Source: Undaria pinnatifida | Lineage: Eukaryota; Sar; Phaeophyceae; Laminariales; Alariaceae | Direction: 5' to 3' | NCBI GenBank assembly: GCA_012845835.1 | Contig: JABAKD010000025.1 | Coordinates: 10,795,264 to 10,859,263, forward strand | Length of the DNA: 64,000 nt | In this document: positions 1 through 11,699 of the stretch, in pieces | Numbering within the stretch: position 1 is the first letter of the stretch | How the letters are laid out: each line of letters starts with the position of its first letter | Translations under genes and position numbers: made by a program | Notes under the pieces: model-generated | What the model was told of the DNA's origin: nothing | Database searches by the model: none | What the model saw: the letters and a program-made list of their open reading frames with translations, nothing else

Positions 1-254
1 TGCGTGTTCATACCGCCAAGTTATACAAACTACGGAATCTTGATATCGCAGAAGAAAGAACGGAAGGGGGGGGGGGCAGGGGCAATCGCACGAGTGGCCC
101 CGAGAGCTATAGGCAACACTTTGGAAAACCAAAAAATAATATCCCCCCCTATGACCGCGTATCTTTGGTCACTATGCGCCACCTGAGCCCAACACGATGA
201 GAGAAACATGACGTGAAAACAACCGGTACCTAAAAAAACTAAAAAAAAAGTGAC

Positions 255-540
255 GTGGCCTAGAATGGGCGCGACATGTGTTGCGGTAAAGCTAGCACTT
301 AGCCCGTTATCGGTGAAAATAATTTCTGAATGAAACCGGGCTTCTGAACCAAAACCATAACCGGATAAACGCCATTCATTCTTGTTCCGAATATATATAT
401 GTATCGATTGCCGTACAAAGGCTACCATTTTTTCGCCATAAAGCAACTTTCAATTTTGCTCAACATCGATTTTGAGGGAGCTCCACCACGGGGCCCTTCA
501 ATAGCTAGGAGCCTAAAAAATGAAAGTACGGAGCATGCGT
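255..540. mobile_element. MITE-B, strongly decayed copy
   Basis: Retains TAGCACTTAG, AATTTCTGAATGAAACCGGG and a GCATGCGTCC end in the family order; other blocks are hard to align. Confidence 0.35.
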
Positions 541-712
541 CCCAAACTGGTCGGAATACCAAACTTGCTTAGCGTTATCGTTCGTATGCCGGCTAGACGG
601 TGGGATTGTGTCAGATAAAAGAGGCGTTTCGATTGTTTGTCATCATCGTGATAATGGTTGCATATACAGCCCACCAAGACGCGAGCCACCATGGCAGAGG
701 TGGCACTTTTCG

Positions 713-974
713 GACGCATGCTACGGAAGAGGTGCACCGCTTTTTTTTTTCCTGCGAGGTTCCTCATTATTGGAGCTTAAGAGCTCTCCCGAAAACTGAC
801 TGTGGCAAAAACTACACTTGCTTCCGGATGAAAAACCCCGCACATGGTCTGGGTACCCAACGAGAATCACGCAAAAATATGGCTTAGTTCACTGACGGTT
901 TGGGGCTAAGGAGCCCCGTCAATCACAACCATTTTTCTCAGACGAAACGTGCTACCTCTATCGTATCATGCGTC
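713..974. mobile_element. MITE-B copy
   Basis: Starts GACGCATGCTACGGAAGAGGTGCACC and ends with the inverted ACCTCTATCGTATCATGCGTC. Between are the family blocks GAGCTTAAGAGCTCTCCC, GGTACCCAACGAGAATCA and GGGGCTAAGGAGCCCCGTC. No coding capacity. Confidence 0.85.
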
Positions 975-1085
975 GAAGGTGGCACTTTGGGGGCTAGCTA
1001 TAATATTTTTCTTTGTTTGGGTGACGGGGTGCTCCTCAACCCAAAATCGTCGGGAATGTCAAACCATGTTGGGCGATATATCTTG
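975..1085. mobile_element. MITE-B fragment next to the CATAC microsatellite
   Basis: Follows the previous copy head to tail. Has AAGGTGGCACTTTGGGG and GACGGGGTGCTCCTCAACCC followed by AAAATCGTCGG, then breaks off before the pentanucleotide tract. Confidence 0.55.
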
Positions 1086-1097
1086 TCATTTTGTGTA

Positions 1098-1390
1098 CCA
1101 TACCATGCCATACCATACCATGCCATGCTATACCACACCACACCATACCATACCATACCATACCATACCACACCATACCATACCATACCGTAACATACCG
1201 TACCATACCATACCGTACCATACCATACCATACCCCATATCATACCATACCATACCATACCATACCATACCATACCATACCATACCATACCATACCATAC
1301 CATACCATACCATACCATACCATACCATACCATACCATACCATACCATACCATACCATACCATACCATACCATACCATACCATACCATAC
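1098..1390. repeat. CATAC pentanucleotide microsatellite
   Basis: Imperfect from 1098 to 1240, then 30 perfect 5-bp units from 1241 to 1390. Because the period is not a multiple of three, every frame is open and reads a five-residue repeat (IPYHT or WYGMV types); these are artefacts, not proteins. Confidence 0.98.
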
Positions 1391-1658
1391 TGTACTGTTA
1401 AAAGATTTACAAAATGGTTTCGGTGACCACCGGATTGTTCATCCAGTTGCACTTTTTCAGTACTTCCCACACCTAACACTGACCCTAACCCCAACCACCT
1501 CTTGTTAAGTGAGGTACACGCAGCTCCTCCAGCACAGCTCCTCATACAACCCAGGCTTCACCCCCTCCCGATCGTAGCACGTGCGTCGACGCCAAGAGCG
1601 AAAGGGACGGCAAAGCATGCTCAGAAACGCCGCAGCTGTAACTGTGCGCGCCATGGAC

Positions 1659-1885
1659 TGATTCTACGATACCTCCCCCCCGCAAAACCACCGATTTTCT
1701 TAGCGAACGTTTCGTGGCTGCCCGGCACGAGGAAGGGTGCTACGAAAGAAAGATATTTCTCACAATATTTTCTTCTTTGCAAAAGAGCATGGAACGATGA
1801 CGTCGGGGTGGCAAAGAGCACCGTGTTTCAAAACCCCAGCGATTTCCTCTAAGAACAGTTGGGTGGGGGGCTACCTTAGAACGAC
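1659..1885 (+). mobile_element. MITE-C copy
   Basis: Aligns end to end with 28202-28446: GATTCTACGATA, CCGATTTT, AACGTTTCGTGGCTGCCCGG, CGATGACGTCGGG, GCGATTTC and GGGGGGCTACC. The two ends are imperfect inverted copies (TTCTACGRYAG-CCCCC type). Non-coding. Confidence 0.7.
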
Positions 1886-1980
1886 CCGATGGTGCGTGGG
1901 TGTGGCTACCACCGCCCTGAAGAAACGACACGCACTACTGTAAGGGGCACGCCTTGGACGAGGTGCATGTGACCCAGGCA

Positions 1981-2035
1981 ATGTTAGGGGTGAGCACGTT
2001 GGCTCACTGCGTTAGGGGTGAGCACGTTGTGTGTG
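1981..2035. repeat. Short tandem duplication
   Basis: TTAGGGGTGAGCACGTTG occurs at about 1984 and 2010. Nothing else is recognisable between 1885 and 2470. Confidence 0.6.
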
Positions 2036-2507
2036 TGTCCCGACTACTTTCTGCATGGAACCGGGATAATTCGCCATATACTATCGACGTGGCATCCTCG
2101 TTTTTAAAGTTGTTCGTCTAATTTTCCTGAATCATTGTGAGACGATGCAAAAGGTTACCCGCGTTTTATTTTTCCCCCTCAACGTCTTTTTGTGATGGAG
2201 AAGGCGTAGCGTCGGCAACCCATGGGTGAGGCAGAGCTCAGTGCAAACAATAGTTGGATCAACCATACCGCAGCTTGTGTGTCGACGGCGACGGAGGCAC
2301 TGTAACTGAGCGGTTTCCCAAGATGTTTACCCTCCAGGTGCGGGGTTGTCGGTTTTTGATCATGTCTGACCGACGGGCTTCCTCCACTGAACGGCGCAAC
2401 AACATGTCGTTGGAACCAGGTTTCTGACATCAATAAGCAACGCTATATACTTCTAATCCCTAGGACTGGCGCCTTCTACGAATGAGGTGCACCGTTTTTT
2501 TTTTCCG

Positions 2508-2772
2508 GCGCGTGCTACGACAGCGGTGCACCAGTTCTTTTCTGACGTTCCTCAATTCGGGAGCTTAAGACATGCCCCTCATAACCCAAAAAACCGATTT
2601 GGAGACAAACAACACTGCTACACGGGATGAAAACACTCCACATTTGACCTAGATACACAACAATACCCAATCAGTGCAAAAGCAATTGCTTATTGTTTCT
2701 GAAGATTTTGCTTTAAGGAGCCTCGTCACTCAGAAACCATTTCAACGAAAACGTGCGACTTCTATCGTACCG
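2508..2772. mobile_element. MITE-B copy, first of a tandem pair
   Basis: Starts CGCGTGCTACGACAGCGGTGCACC and ends CGACTTCTATCGTACCGTATG. A TIR-only scrap (TTCTACGAATGAGGTGCACCG) lies just before it at 2473-2503. Confidence 0.75.
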
Positions 2773-3007
2773 TATGCCCAGAGGTGTTCCTCAACTTCGG
2801 AGCTTGAGACCCCTCCCAAAAACCGATCTGGAGAGCATTAAATCCACTCTCGGATGTCTAATCCCATCTCCTAGGTACACAACGAAAATAATGCAAAATC
2901 AAAATGGCCTATTAATCGTTCCGACGATTTTGGTTAGAAAGGCGCGCCATCATTCAGAACTAATTTCGGGCGAAAAGTGCTTCGTACCTCCATCGTAGCA
3001 CGCGTCG
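2773..3007. mobile_element. MITE-B copy, second of a tandem pair
   Basis: Follows the previous copy directly (CCCAGAGGTGTTCCTC start) and ends GTACCTCCATCGTAGCACGCGTC. The left terminal repeat is shortened, as if the two copies share or recombined at the junction. Confidence 0.75.
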
Positions 3008-3168
3008 ACTGATCATCTGGGGGTGAGGGCACAACTATTCGGAGCGAAAGCACTTGGGTTAGGTGTAGACGTCCTCCAGCGAGGAGCCGAATAAGCCTCA
3101 CATGTTTTAGGATACGCCCTGTTACACGGTGTAGCATGCACAGTCAGCGGGCACATCTCTACCGGCCC

Positions 3169-3516
3169 CTACACGCCTGTCCCTGACGATGCGACTACTC
3201 CCGGAGGAGGCTCCCCTTCGTCACTCACCGAGCCGCTGACATCCATAGCGTCGTCGCTGTTGTTGGTAGTGGGACCGTCATCATCAAGCACAACGTGAAG
3301 ATTCCGCGACGGATTAAGCCGGCTGTCGACGTTATCCACCCTCAACCTCGACACTGGCGCGTCCTCAACACCGCTTTGATGCCTGCGTGCAGACTCTGTT
3401 TGGTGGTTGCGTGTCGGTTTCACCTCGAACGGCTGGCCGCTTGCTGCTCCGGACGTATACCCACGGGAGGTGACCGTAGCTGCAGCACCGACGGATTTAA
3501 CGACACCCCACCTCAT
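3169..3516 (-). other. Acidic low-complexity ORF of unknown nature
   Basis: 115 codons on the minus strand with an acidic, Asp/Ser-rich second half (DDDGPTTNNSDDAMDVSG). It resembles linker regions of retroelement polyproteins in composition only; no domain recognised. May be a decayed retroelement piece or chance. Confidence 0.2.
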
Positions 3517-4436
3517 GCTGTAACGTTGTCCCTACAGCTCGCAAGTTATTCTTCCTGGGAAATGAAGATGGCACGCGGAAGGGACGCAAAAGGAGCACAG
3601 CTTTGGTCAGAAAAGAGGGCGATTTCTATAACAACAGCGTCGAGGAGTTCAACATAGACCACCCTTTGAGCCGCGAACTGGTCGACCTCGTCTTGTCTCT
3701 GAACGCTTTTTCCGGTTTGATCAAGCTGAAAGGCATAGGTCACACTATGAACCGTCATTTGGTCAGCGTTACCGCGCACGCACACACCGTAAGATTCCAA
3801 TCCCGTCACGCTCCACGGAACTTATGAATTCGATTTTCACCAGCTCGATGCCCACTGCGCTGCTTAGGCATAGTCGTTTCAGCCATCTTCGTCAGTGTAT
3901 ACCGTGCGCGTCATGCATACCAGGTATGGACAGGTACTAGACAATTGAAATATTCTTGTGGATATTAACGTGGTTTCAACCTCGCACCGCTTTAAACAAC
4001 GCCAAAAATGAAAAGCTGGAAAAACGATGGAGGGGGAAAAGTGTCAACGTTACTATTAGCTTTACAGGCTTGTTCGTGCATGCTTTTTTTCTGAACGCGG
4101 CGAGGTCTCCCTTAGCCAAAAATGGCCAGAACGTCATTATTTTCTTGCAAGGGGGCTCGGCCACATGTAACCGCATGGCGGCGCCAACTGGCCGACCTCC
4201 TGGGGCTCTCTGTGTGGGGGGCCCTGTCTGTCGTTAGGACTCGCACTCCACACGGGCGTGGCACGTCTTTCGTCTTTCCAGGTACACGATGGGGCTTCAC
4301 AAGAATAATGTCTCACGTCCTGAGCCATGGGGGGGGCGGGGGGGGGTACATAGGGTATCACACGTGCACGTCAGTCCACAACGATTATATCTCCCCCCTG
4401 GGCAGGCTACGTATGACCACTGTCCTGCAGATGATC

Positions 4437-4695
4437 CGAGCTACGATGGAGGTAGCACTTTTAGCCAGAAATGGTTTCTGAATGGCGGGGCTCCTTAACC
4501 CAAAATCGTCAGAAACACGCCATTTTACTATGTTTGCATGGTTCTCATTCGAAACCTGGGCCACATGGGATTTATCATCCAGTAGCGGTTTATTTTTCTC
4601 CAGGTATTAGCTTTTTTTGGCAGAGTTATTAAGCTCCAAAACTGAGGAGCAGCAAAAAAAAAGGTGGTGCACCTCGCAGTATCGTAGCACGCGTC
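4437..4695. mobile_element. MITE-B copy
   Basis: GAGCTACGATGGAGGTAGCAC start, GGTTTCTGAATGGCGGGGCTC internal block, CAGTATCGTAGCACGCGTC end. Confidence 0.8.
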
Positions 4696-4827
4696 AGCGA
4701 AGACTGCTCTGCTGTGTGTATGCCTCCTGTGGGCCGTAATATACGAGGCGGGTGGGGATGAGCGGCGGCGTAACAGACCCTCCCAAGCGGCCGGGGGCCC
4801 AGGCTCCTACCTGCTGTAAATGAAGCG

Positions 4828-5089
4828 GACGCGTGCTACGATAGAGGTTGTACCACTTTTTGTCTGAGGTTCCTTACTTTCGTAGCTCAAGACCTCTCCA
4901 AAAAACAGATTTTGGAGAAAAATAAAACTGAGATACCCCGGCAAGAAACTCCCAATCTGGCTTAAGTTAGGTGTATGCAACGATAATCATGCAAAAAAAT
5001 TATCCAATTCCCGACGATTTTGGGCTAAGGAGTCCCTTCATTCAGAAATATTTAACACGAAAAGTGCTACCAATAGCGCAGCACGCGTC
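4828..5089. mobile_element. MITE-B copy
   Basis: GACGCGTGCTACGATAGAGG start, GCAGCACGCGTC end, with the GACGATTTTGGGCTAAGGAG block in between. The left terminal repeat is the best preserved in the window. Confidence 0.85.
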
Positions 5090-5718
5090 AGTGGTTGTAC
5101 AGCATGCAGGTGTGACACTGTTCGAGAAGGACGAAGGCCGTAGTATGGCGAAATAATCAAGACAAAGGTGGGGGGGGGGGGGGATACCCCGTTTTTTATG
5201 GGGGGGGGGTAGCCCTTTTTGCAGGAGGGGTTACCCCGGTATTGTTTTCTCATTACCCTGCGCGAGAGTGACTCTCCTACCTCACATATATAAACACATT
5301 TAACGTTAGGTGTTTTGCTTGGCGCGGCGTGACTTGACTATCCGTCCCGGGGGGTTCACATCGAAAGATTGACAAGCCGCAGTGCCAGGCAATACAGTAG
5401 GAGGGCCACTTTTTCAAAAGAAAATTGCAACTTGGGGGAGGGGGGGGGGGGGGTCACTCGCGCGAGTGTGTGTCGCCTGTTCCTTCGCGGTGTTAAGCTT
5501 TCGTGCTGTTTTACGTTTTGCGATATCAATGCCCAATGGAGAATGATAAGCTATGCTGTGACAAAAAAAAAAAAGGTCGTCTTACAAATATTTTTTTCAT
5601 GACTTACGGCGAACCACTCGTGCGAGTATAATAGCTCAAAAAATCAGTACTGAAAAAGGGAGTACCCCCCCCTCATTGTACCCTTCGTCCACACAAAAGC
5701 CTATGACCGCAAGTTGAA

Positions 5719-5981
5719 ACGCGTGCTAAGCTAGAGGTACGAGCACTTTTCGTGTGAAATGGTTTGTGAATGACTTAAGACACTCCTTAGCCCAAAATTG
5801 TCCGAAATAGGCCATTTTTTGTTTGCATGATTATCGCTGTACACACCTAGAGGCCATGGAAGTTTATGTCGGGGGTAGCAGTTTTATTTTTATCTGAAAT
5901 CTGTTTTCCGGAGAGACCTTGAGCTACGACAGCAAGGAACCTAAGAAAAAAAGCGGTACAACCTCTATCGTAGCCCGCGTG
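5719..5981. mobile_element. MITE-B copy
   Basis: ACGCGTGCTAAGCTAGAGGTA start, ACAACCTCTATCGTAGCCCGC end, with CACCTAGAGGCCATGG inside. Confidence 0.8.
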
Positions 5982-7100
5982 AGGAACAGGGTGGTCACTC
6001 GGGACCGCGCCAAGGACACGGAGCCGCTGCAAAAAAGGCCTCAAAGATGAAGAAGGGACCCGACCGGTCCAACCCTAGAGATTGTATAATGCACTTAGGA
6101 GCTTGACCACTTGTGCACACATGTGATACGGCCCTTGTTTTTTCGCCCGTCGTTTTTGAAATCGATACCCTCCAGGAATGGCCGACATATCATTACTGTG
6201 TGCCTTGGTACCAGCTACCACTAAGGGGAGTCGACGACGTCCCAGCTGCATATTGTTCCCGAAGACACATGCGCAGCACGCACCGTTTGCCACGTGAGAT
6301 TGTTGCTATATGGTACAACGGGTGGTTCCTAACGTACGCAAAAACTCGCCAGGAACCTTGGCGAAAAAAAACGTGGCCTTTCTTTCTCGAAATGCGATAT
6401 TTGTCAGGCATACGGACTTCGAATCGCATTGACATTTCCTGACAAGTCCCAAAGGGTAGCCACTCGTGGGAGTGGCCCACGGGGACGGGGTGAAAAAATT
6501 AGTTCTATAAATTCAGACCCCTACTATCGTCTGCTAGGTATTGTAGAGCGTGAGCTTCGTGCCCTCTTCTTCCAAGGCCCTACCCTTTTGTCAACCTCGT
6601 CACGAAGCGATAAAAAAAGACAAACAACAACGTAGTAGTAGTAGACAACACGGCAACAAAATCAACAACGCAGATTTTACGTTCACGATTTTTCGTGGGC
6701 TTCCTTTATAGTTCTGCTGTCCGGGAAAATGTTACGAAGTGATAAGAACGTTGAATCCCATCATGCTCGACACGCCATCGTACTGCCAACACGCTTTGCG
6801 TAGTAATAACGCACGTTTCACTGTTAACACCAACCAATTTGTCCCTAGACATAAAGAAACATTTTGATACTAATAAAAAAAAAAAATGTTGGTCTCACAT
6901 TTTCCGGACAGAGCGGTATGTATGTGGGATCTGCTTCTTTCAACCTAATGTTGATTTTGCCCAACCCCCTTCTGTCGTTGTTCTCGCACGTTACCTCCTC
7001 CGCCTCCGTCCCCAAACATAACTCAATTCCGGGGTAACTATAAGGACCCCCTCACCCAGCTAGTGTGCACGTGCCTTCGTTTTCCAACGAACGGGGGAAG
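5982..7100. other. No feature recognised
   Basis: Unique-looking sequence with short open frames only. Contains the imperfect palindrome CACTCGTGGGAGTG at 6463. Confidence 0.5.
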
Positions 7101-7101
7101 A

Positions 7102-7623
7102 TTAGAGCTCGTCGACTCGCATCGAATTGTGGCTATGAATATGTGTGTCGACACCAAATGAAGCAAGCCCTGACAGCACTATTGTACATATCAACCTTTT
7201 ACATACAGCAGTGTCACAGGACTCCATAGGAAAAAATGAGGTATAACAGGTAAGGCACACAACAGAAAACACAGGCTGGGCGTGGGATTTAACATGGGGA
7301 ACATGACGGGTGTGAAAAAGGAGCTGAAGGGCGAGAATGCTGAATGAACCCCACGCGCGAAGCAAACAAAGCGACGTGCAGTGGATGAGGAGGGTATACA
7401 GCAACTAACTACCTGTGACCATGATCTTGTCCGTGACCTTGTCCGGAAGCTCGCCGACGGTAAAAAAGCTATTACTACGAGTGTGTGCAGCTGGAAAGAA
7501 AAAGTAAGATGAAAAAACATAAAAAGCAACGCGCACCCCTTCTTCAGTATCCGTCGAGACATCCATCCCCATTGTCTCACCTCCACAGCAGCGCCAGCAC
7601 CACAACGCCACCACTCGACACAT
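7102..7623 (-). CDS. Hypothetical 3-exon small protein ending VDEL
   Basis: A possible spliced frame of 62 codons: 7623-7581, 7490-7413 and 7169-7102, with donors GAG|GTGAGA and CAG|GTAGTT and acceptors TTCTTTCCAG and GCTGTCAG. Phases agree and it runs from ATG to TAA. The middle exon reads NSFFTVGELPDKVTDKIM and the end is SMRVDEL, similar to ER-retention tails. No homologue recognised; such models can arise by chance. Confidence 0.22.
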
Positions 7624-7894
7624 TGCCCCCAACCCGAGCAGGTCGAAAAGCTACGAACGGGTATCGGATGCTGTGATCTCCATCTATGGCCAAAGCTACG
7701 GTGTAGGAGGGCCACTTTTGGGGGCTTTTTGTGCCGTGGCTGGGGGGAGTCACTCGGCAGCGCGATCGAACCCTCCGTTCCTATGCCGTCTTTCTTAGTT
7801 ATCGCGTCCCCTAATTTCGTGATACGAATCCACAACAATGGAATGATTAGCTACTACTACTTGGTATGTGCCAAGCAAACCGCCTCGTGAAAAC

Positions 7895-8173
7895 GACGCG
7901 TGCTACGACAGAGATATACCTTTTTTTGGCGAAAATGGTTTCTGAATGCCGGGGCTCCTTAGCCCAATATCGTCGAAAATAGACCACTTTTTTGCATGAT
8001 ATTATCGTCGTATACGTACACACCTAGACTAGAGGCCAGATGGGCCTTTTTATCCGGTAGCGAAGTCATTTTTCTCCAAAACCTGCATTTTGGGGGAGAG
8101 GTCTCTTTTAAGCTACGAAAATAAAGAACCCCAAAAAAAAAAAAAGTGGGACACTTCTACCGTAGCACGCGTC
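7895..8173. mobile_element. MITE-B copy
   Basis: GACGCGTGCTACGACAGAGA start, TTCTACCGTAGCACGCGTC end. Internal GGTTTCTGAATGCCGGGGCT and the long A13 run near the right end. Confidence 0.85.
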
Positions 8174-9254
8174 TGGATTTTGATTGATTGTCAGTGACGT
8201 TCAGACTCACTCGGGTCGTGCTGGTAGCTCTCACGGGTGGTAGTGAAAAAGGAGTAACCTTGGCCAGCTCTTTCCGCTGCTTTTACCCTGACGAAGCACC
8301 AATCAATCAGGTGGGCCAACGAAGCTTCATATGTACAGTACAGCCCACGCAAGGAAACTATGTGTCTTGCCTTGATGATCTGTGATACGATAGCCAGCCG
8401 TGGCACATCGTTCGTGCAGCATTGGTGCGCTGTATGGCTAAATGACGATACCCGTAAAGCTATAGTGGGATATCACGCATTACCCCCGACCGTGGCTACG
8501 GTAGGACAGGTATACCCTTTTTTGGCTAATGGGTGTGGCCCACTTCGCTCGAGTGAAGACTCTGCACCCTCCCCCGGTGCACACAGTAGTTTTCAGGCGA
8601 TCTTTTTGGCTCAGCGTAGCTAACAATTCCATGCCTGGCTGTGCCACACCACAAGAACATACCTGGTTAAAAAAACGAAGACCACGACCGACCGCAAAAC
8701 GAGCAGTCAGTGGGGGTCACTCGCCCAAGCGAGCCCGGCCCACCAAACAAAAGAGGCCCCAAAAATGACCCGCGTACCTTAGTTCTGATCCCCCTTATGT
8801 TCAGAATGTTTACAAATAATAATAGTACTAGACTATGTACGTATGCGAAGAGCAGGTCGTGCGAGCCGATTTTTACCGCACTGAACTAGGACACCGAACT
8901 AAAGGGTAACGCACTAACGCGGGGGCACGACGGTAACGGAGGTCCATGGATGATTTGGGTGTTTACCACGTACGGCATTTTTTAACTCAAGCAGAGCGAC
9001 GTAGGCTAGAGGTGGGGAAACAGTGACTGACTGCTGTGAAACAAAAAACGACCAAAAAAAGCAGTGCTCATCATTCTATTTTCTTCTTTCTTCTTCCTTC
9101 CAATTTTCGTGCCCTTTAACTTTGTAGTTTACTGCTTCTTGTGTGTCTTTACTTTCTTATTGATCAGATGTGTAGGGTAGCAGTCTGGTGCACGGGCTTG
9201 TTCGTATATGTCCCCCGTCCTCATAGATAGCCCTGAATCGCCCTAATTTAGGCC
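8174..9254. other. No gene recognised
   Basis: Open frames of 60-90 codons without domains. A CACTCG motif with a GAGCGG/AAGCGAG partner occurs at 8716, and a T/C-rich stretch at 9075-9150. Confidence 0.5.
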
Positions 9255-9350
9255 CCGCCGGTCTCCCCGGTAGTCTGGTTGTTACCCTCGAATACTACGA
9301 TCAATACCGGAGTTAGGAGTTGGTTCTGGAGTTCAAATCTCACGCGGGTC
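9255..9350 (+). ncRNA. tRNA-like (SINE-type) segment
   Basis: CCCCGGTAGTCTGGTTG resembles a pol III A box, and GGAGTTCAAATCTC a B box and T-arm. A similar arrangement lies at 26345-26450 on the minus strand (CCCGGTGACG..GGTTACCCTCGA..GAGTTCGAATTCCC). The arms do not close into a convincing cloverleaf, so tRNA-derived repeat is likelier than a working tRNA. Confidence 0.35.
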
Positions 9351-9671
9351 GCACTTTTGACTTCATTCAGTTAGCGACAATAAAAAAAACGAAAAGGAGA
9401 ATTAACTTGCCGAGAGTGTTGGTTAGATGGCACAACCTACTGAGCTACGTAGTCACTGTGTGCCTAAGAATTAGTCATACTGGTCACTGCCGTGTGGCAA
9501 ATAAATGTAGCTCAGTGGGTTGTGCTACTTACCCCACCAAATATATGTTTTAGAGGGGGTTCATTGGGTCTCACCGATTTCGTAGCAGGGATCTCCGAGG
9601 CAATCTCAGGCAATCTCACGCTTCGCCATGTACTTTTGTCTTGAAAATCCCAGAACCTTCTTCTGGCCTTT

Positions 9672-9752
9672 TTTTCCGACGATATAGCTGGATTCGAACC
9701 CACGCACGTCAGGCTCAGTAGCGGACAGTCTATCCAAGTCACTGCGCTGTGA
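9672..9752 (-). ncRNA. tRNA-like segment, minus strand
   Basis: GCGCAGTGACTTGGATAGAC followed 30 nt later by GTGGGTTCGAATCCAGC: A- and B-box spacing as in a tRNA. The acceptor stem does not pair. SINE head or decayed tRNA. Confidence 0.4.
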
Positions 9753-10105
9753 CTCCCAACAGAGAGCGCCTAGCAGCGTGACTATGCGCAAGTCGATGTT
9801 TGAGTCGACGAGGGAATAAAAAGCTGCAGAGAGTGAGGTCTTCTCGAGACAAAAATCAAGCAAGGCACGTGCCGTAGTGGGGAGGGGGGGAGAAGAGCCT
9901 CTGCTTGGTGACCGTGCGGGGCTGCGTTACGTCTAGGGATGGAGGAGGAGTTGATAAAGGTGAGAAGATAAGTATTCGTAAGGTTGGGTGGTGCTGTGTC
10001 GATTGTTGTATCATGCGGTTAGGGCGTTCTTTTGTCAGAAATGTGAATTTCCTACATTTATTTCCCTCTTTTTCTGCCATGATTTCCATGAAAAAGTGTC
10101 TGTAT

Positions 10106-10345
10106 TTAGTATCGAGCGCGGGTTGTTTCCATTTTTTTCATGAGTTTTGAAAGCCGAGCCATAAAGCAAGACCGACACCACCCACACCAGCATCGTCCAC
10201 ACAGCAAGCATAAATGAGCGAACATCCCGGAAGACCGCAGAGGAAAGCACCCAGACCAAGTAGATTCGGGCAATCCTGCAACAGCAGCCCCTGGTGTCAA
10301 GAACATGCCGAGCACGACGAGGACACCAGCGACAGTCTTCTTCAT
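10106..10345 (-). CDS. Hypothetical small secreted Cys-rich protein
   Basis: 79 codons from ATG at 10345. Residues 1-23 look like a signal peptide (MKKTVAGVLVVLGMFLTPGA then AVA, a good cleavage site). The rest has seven cysteines, most of them packed as CLLCGRCWCGWCRSC. No homologue recognised. An overlapping frame reads as a hydrophobic segment, and GCTGTTGCAG inside could be a splice acceptor, so the frame is not certain. Confidence 0.3.
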   Translation of the reverse strand: MKKTVAGVLVVLGMFLTPGAAVAGLPESTWSGCFPLRSSGMFAHLCLLCGRCWCGWCRSCFMARLSKLMKKMETTRARY

Positions 10346-11699
10346 GTTTCTGCGCCTCGTGTCTGGATATTTGGGAAGGAATAATCGCTGTTTCGTCCGA
10401 CTCGAGCATGAGTCCCTCCAGAGGCCCAGGACGCTTCCTCCCATCGGCCATAATGCTGGACCACCCTGGTCAATGTTTAAAGCTACCCGATGGTCCCAGC
10501 GTTGAGCCACGGCGCTTGTCTGAGCACTGCCTTCGAAATATGGAAATCGACGACAGGATTTCCTAATTAATTTGTGACTGCTAACTTTTTCATATTTTTG
10601 GGGGCTGAACAATTTCACAAATTAAGCCAGAACGGCTGCGTATTTTAAGACACATTTCACAAAAATATGAAAATTTAGGAAATATTTAGAAAATTTCGGA
10701 AATTTAAGACAAAAAATGGACTCCGATAAGATCGGCCCTTGGATTTTTTTATTTCATATTCGACTACCCTTTCAACCTTTTCCTCTAAATTTTTTCTCAC
10801 TCCATCTACTATGTTTTTTTACATATTTTCTTTGTCCCTCTTCCCTAGACGTAGCTCAGGTCCGGGGTCACGAAGCGCGGGGTCGTCTCCCTCCTCCCAC
10901 TATCAACTCAGTGCCTTCTTTGTTAGCGCGAGAAGACTTCATCCTTTTCTTAGACTTTCCTCGTCGACTCGCGTCGAATTGCCTGTCCCTGTACTCCACA
11001 TACATATATATCTATAACACATATTATACGACGGTTTCCATTATTATCACATTGTATTTTGAATAGCTGCTTATTGCATGGCAAATAGCCAGGCATATGG
11101 TTGTTATGCTACACATAAACGGGCGTGGTCGTTCCATATTTTTTAAGAGAGACAAGACACATCAGGTGTGCCCAAATGGCAAAAGTCCCTAATGAAAAAT
11201 AGTTGTTCATAGCTTGCAGGTGACACCATCGTATGTCAATCTAGATGATCTCCCATCAAAACTCAAACACACAGCCAACGCAACATTAGAAGTATACCAC
11301 CTTTCTTTATTTACCGTTCGTAGCAGCACTAATATTGCACGGAAATTACAAACCACTGACATTAACGTACAAACAACACGACATACAGCATGTTTAGCTC
11401 TCCCATCCACCTTTCACTGCTGTACGATATATCTTCGAAAATTGTGTATCTGTATTTTTGTCGACAGGCACATAGTCAATCGTTTTTGCTCCTATTCACC
11501 CCCCCCCCCCCCGCCCCCCCGCCCGCCCGTCCGCCCGCCCGCCGCCCCATAAAAAACTAAACAACGCCAGAGTCATACAAACACTACCCGGCAGGTGGTG
11601 GAATACCTGTTTCTACCTTGGGCGAGTCACCCATGCAGTAGGTCCATTCGCTTGTTATACGGCCTTCGATTTCCAACTAACCCCCTCTCCCCCCTCCCC

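Noticed and set aside
949-1545. Repetitive proteins of IPYHT or WYGMV units on both strands
   Set aside because: They are readings of the CATAC microsatellite; a period of five bases makes all frames open.
7191-7838. 215-codon minus-strand open frame
   Set aside because: Low-complexity Ser/Phe-rich composition with no domain; splice signals inside favour a different frame.
9672-9752. Functional tRNA gene
   Set aside because: Box-like sequences are present, but the acceptor stem does not pair and the T-arm is imperfect, so it is kept only as a tRNA-like segment.
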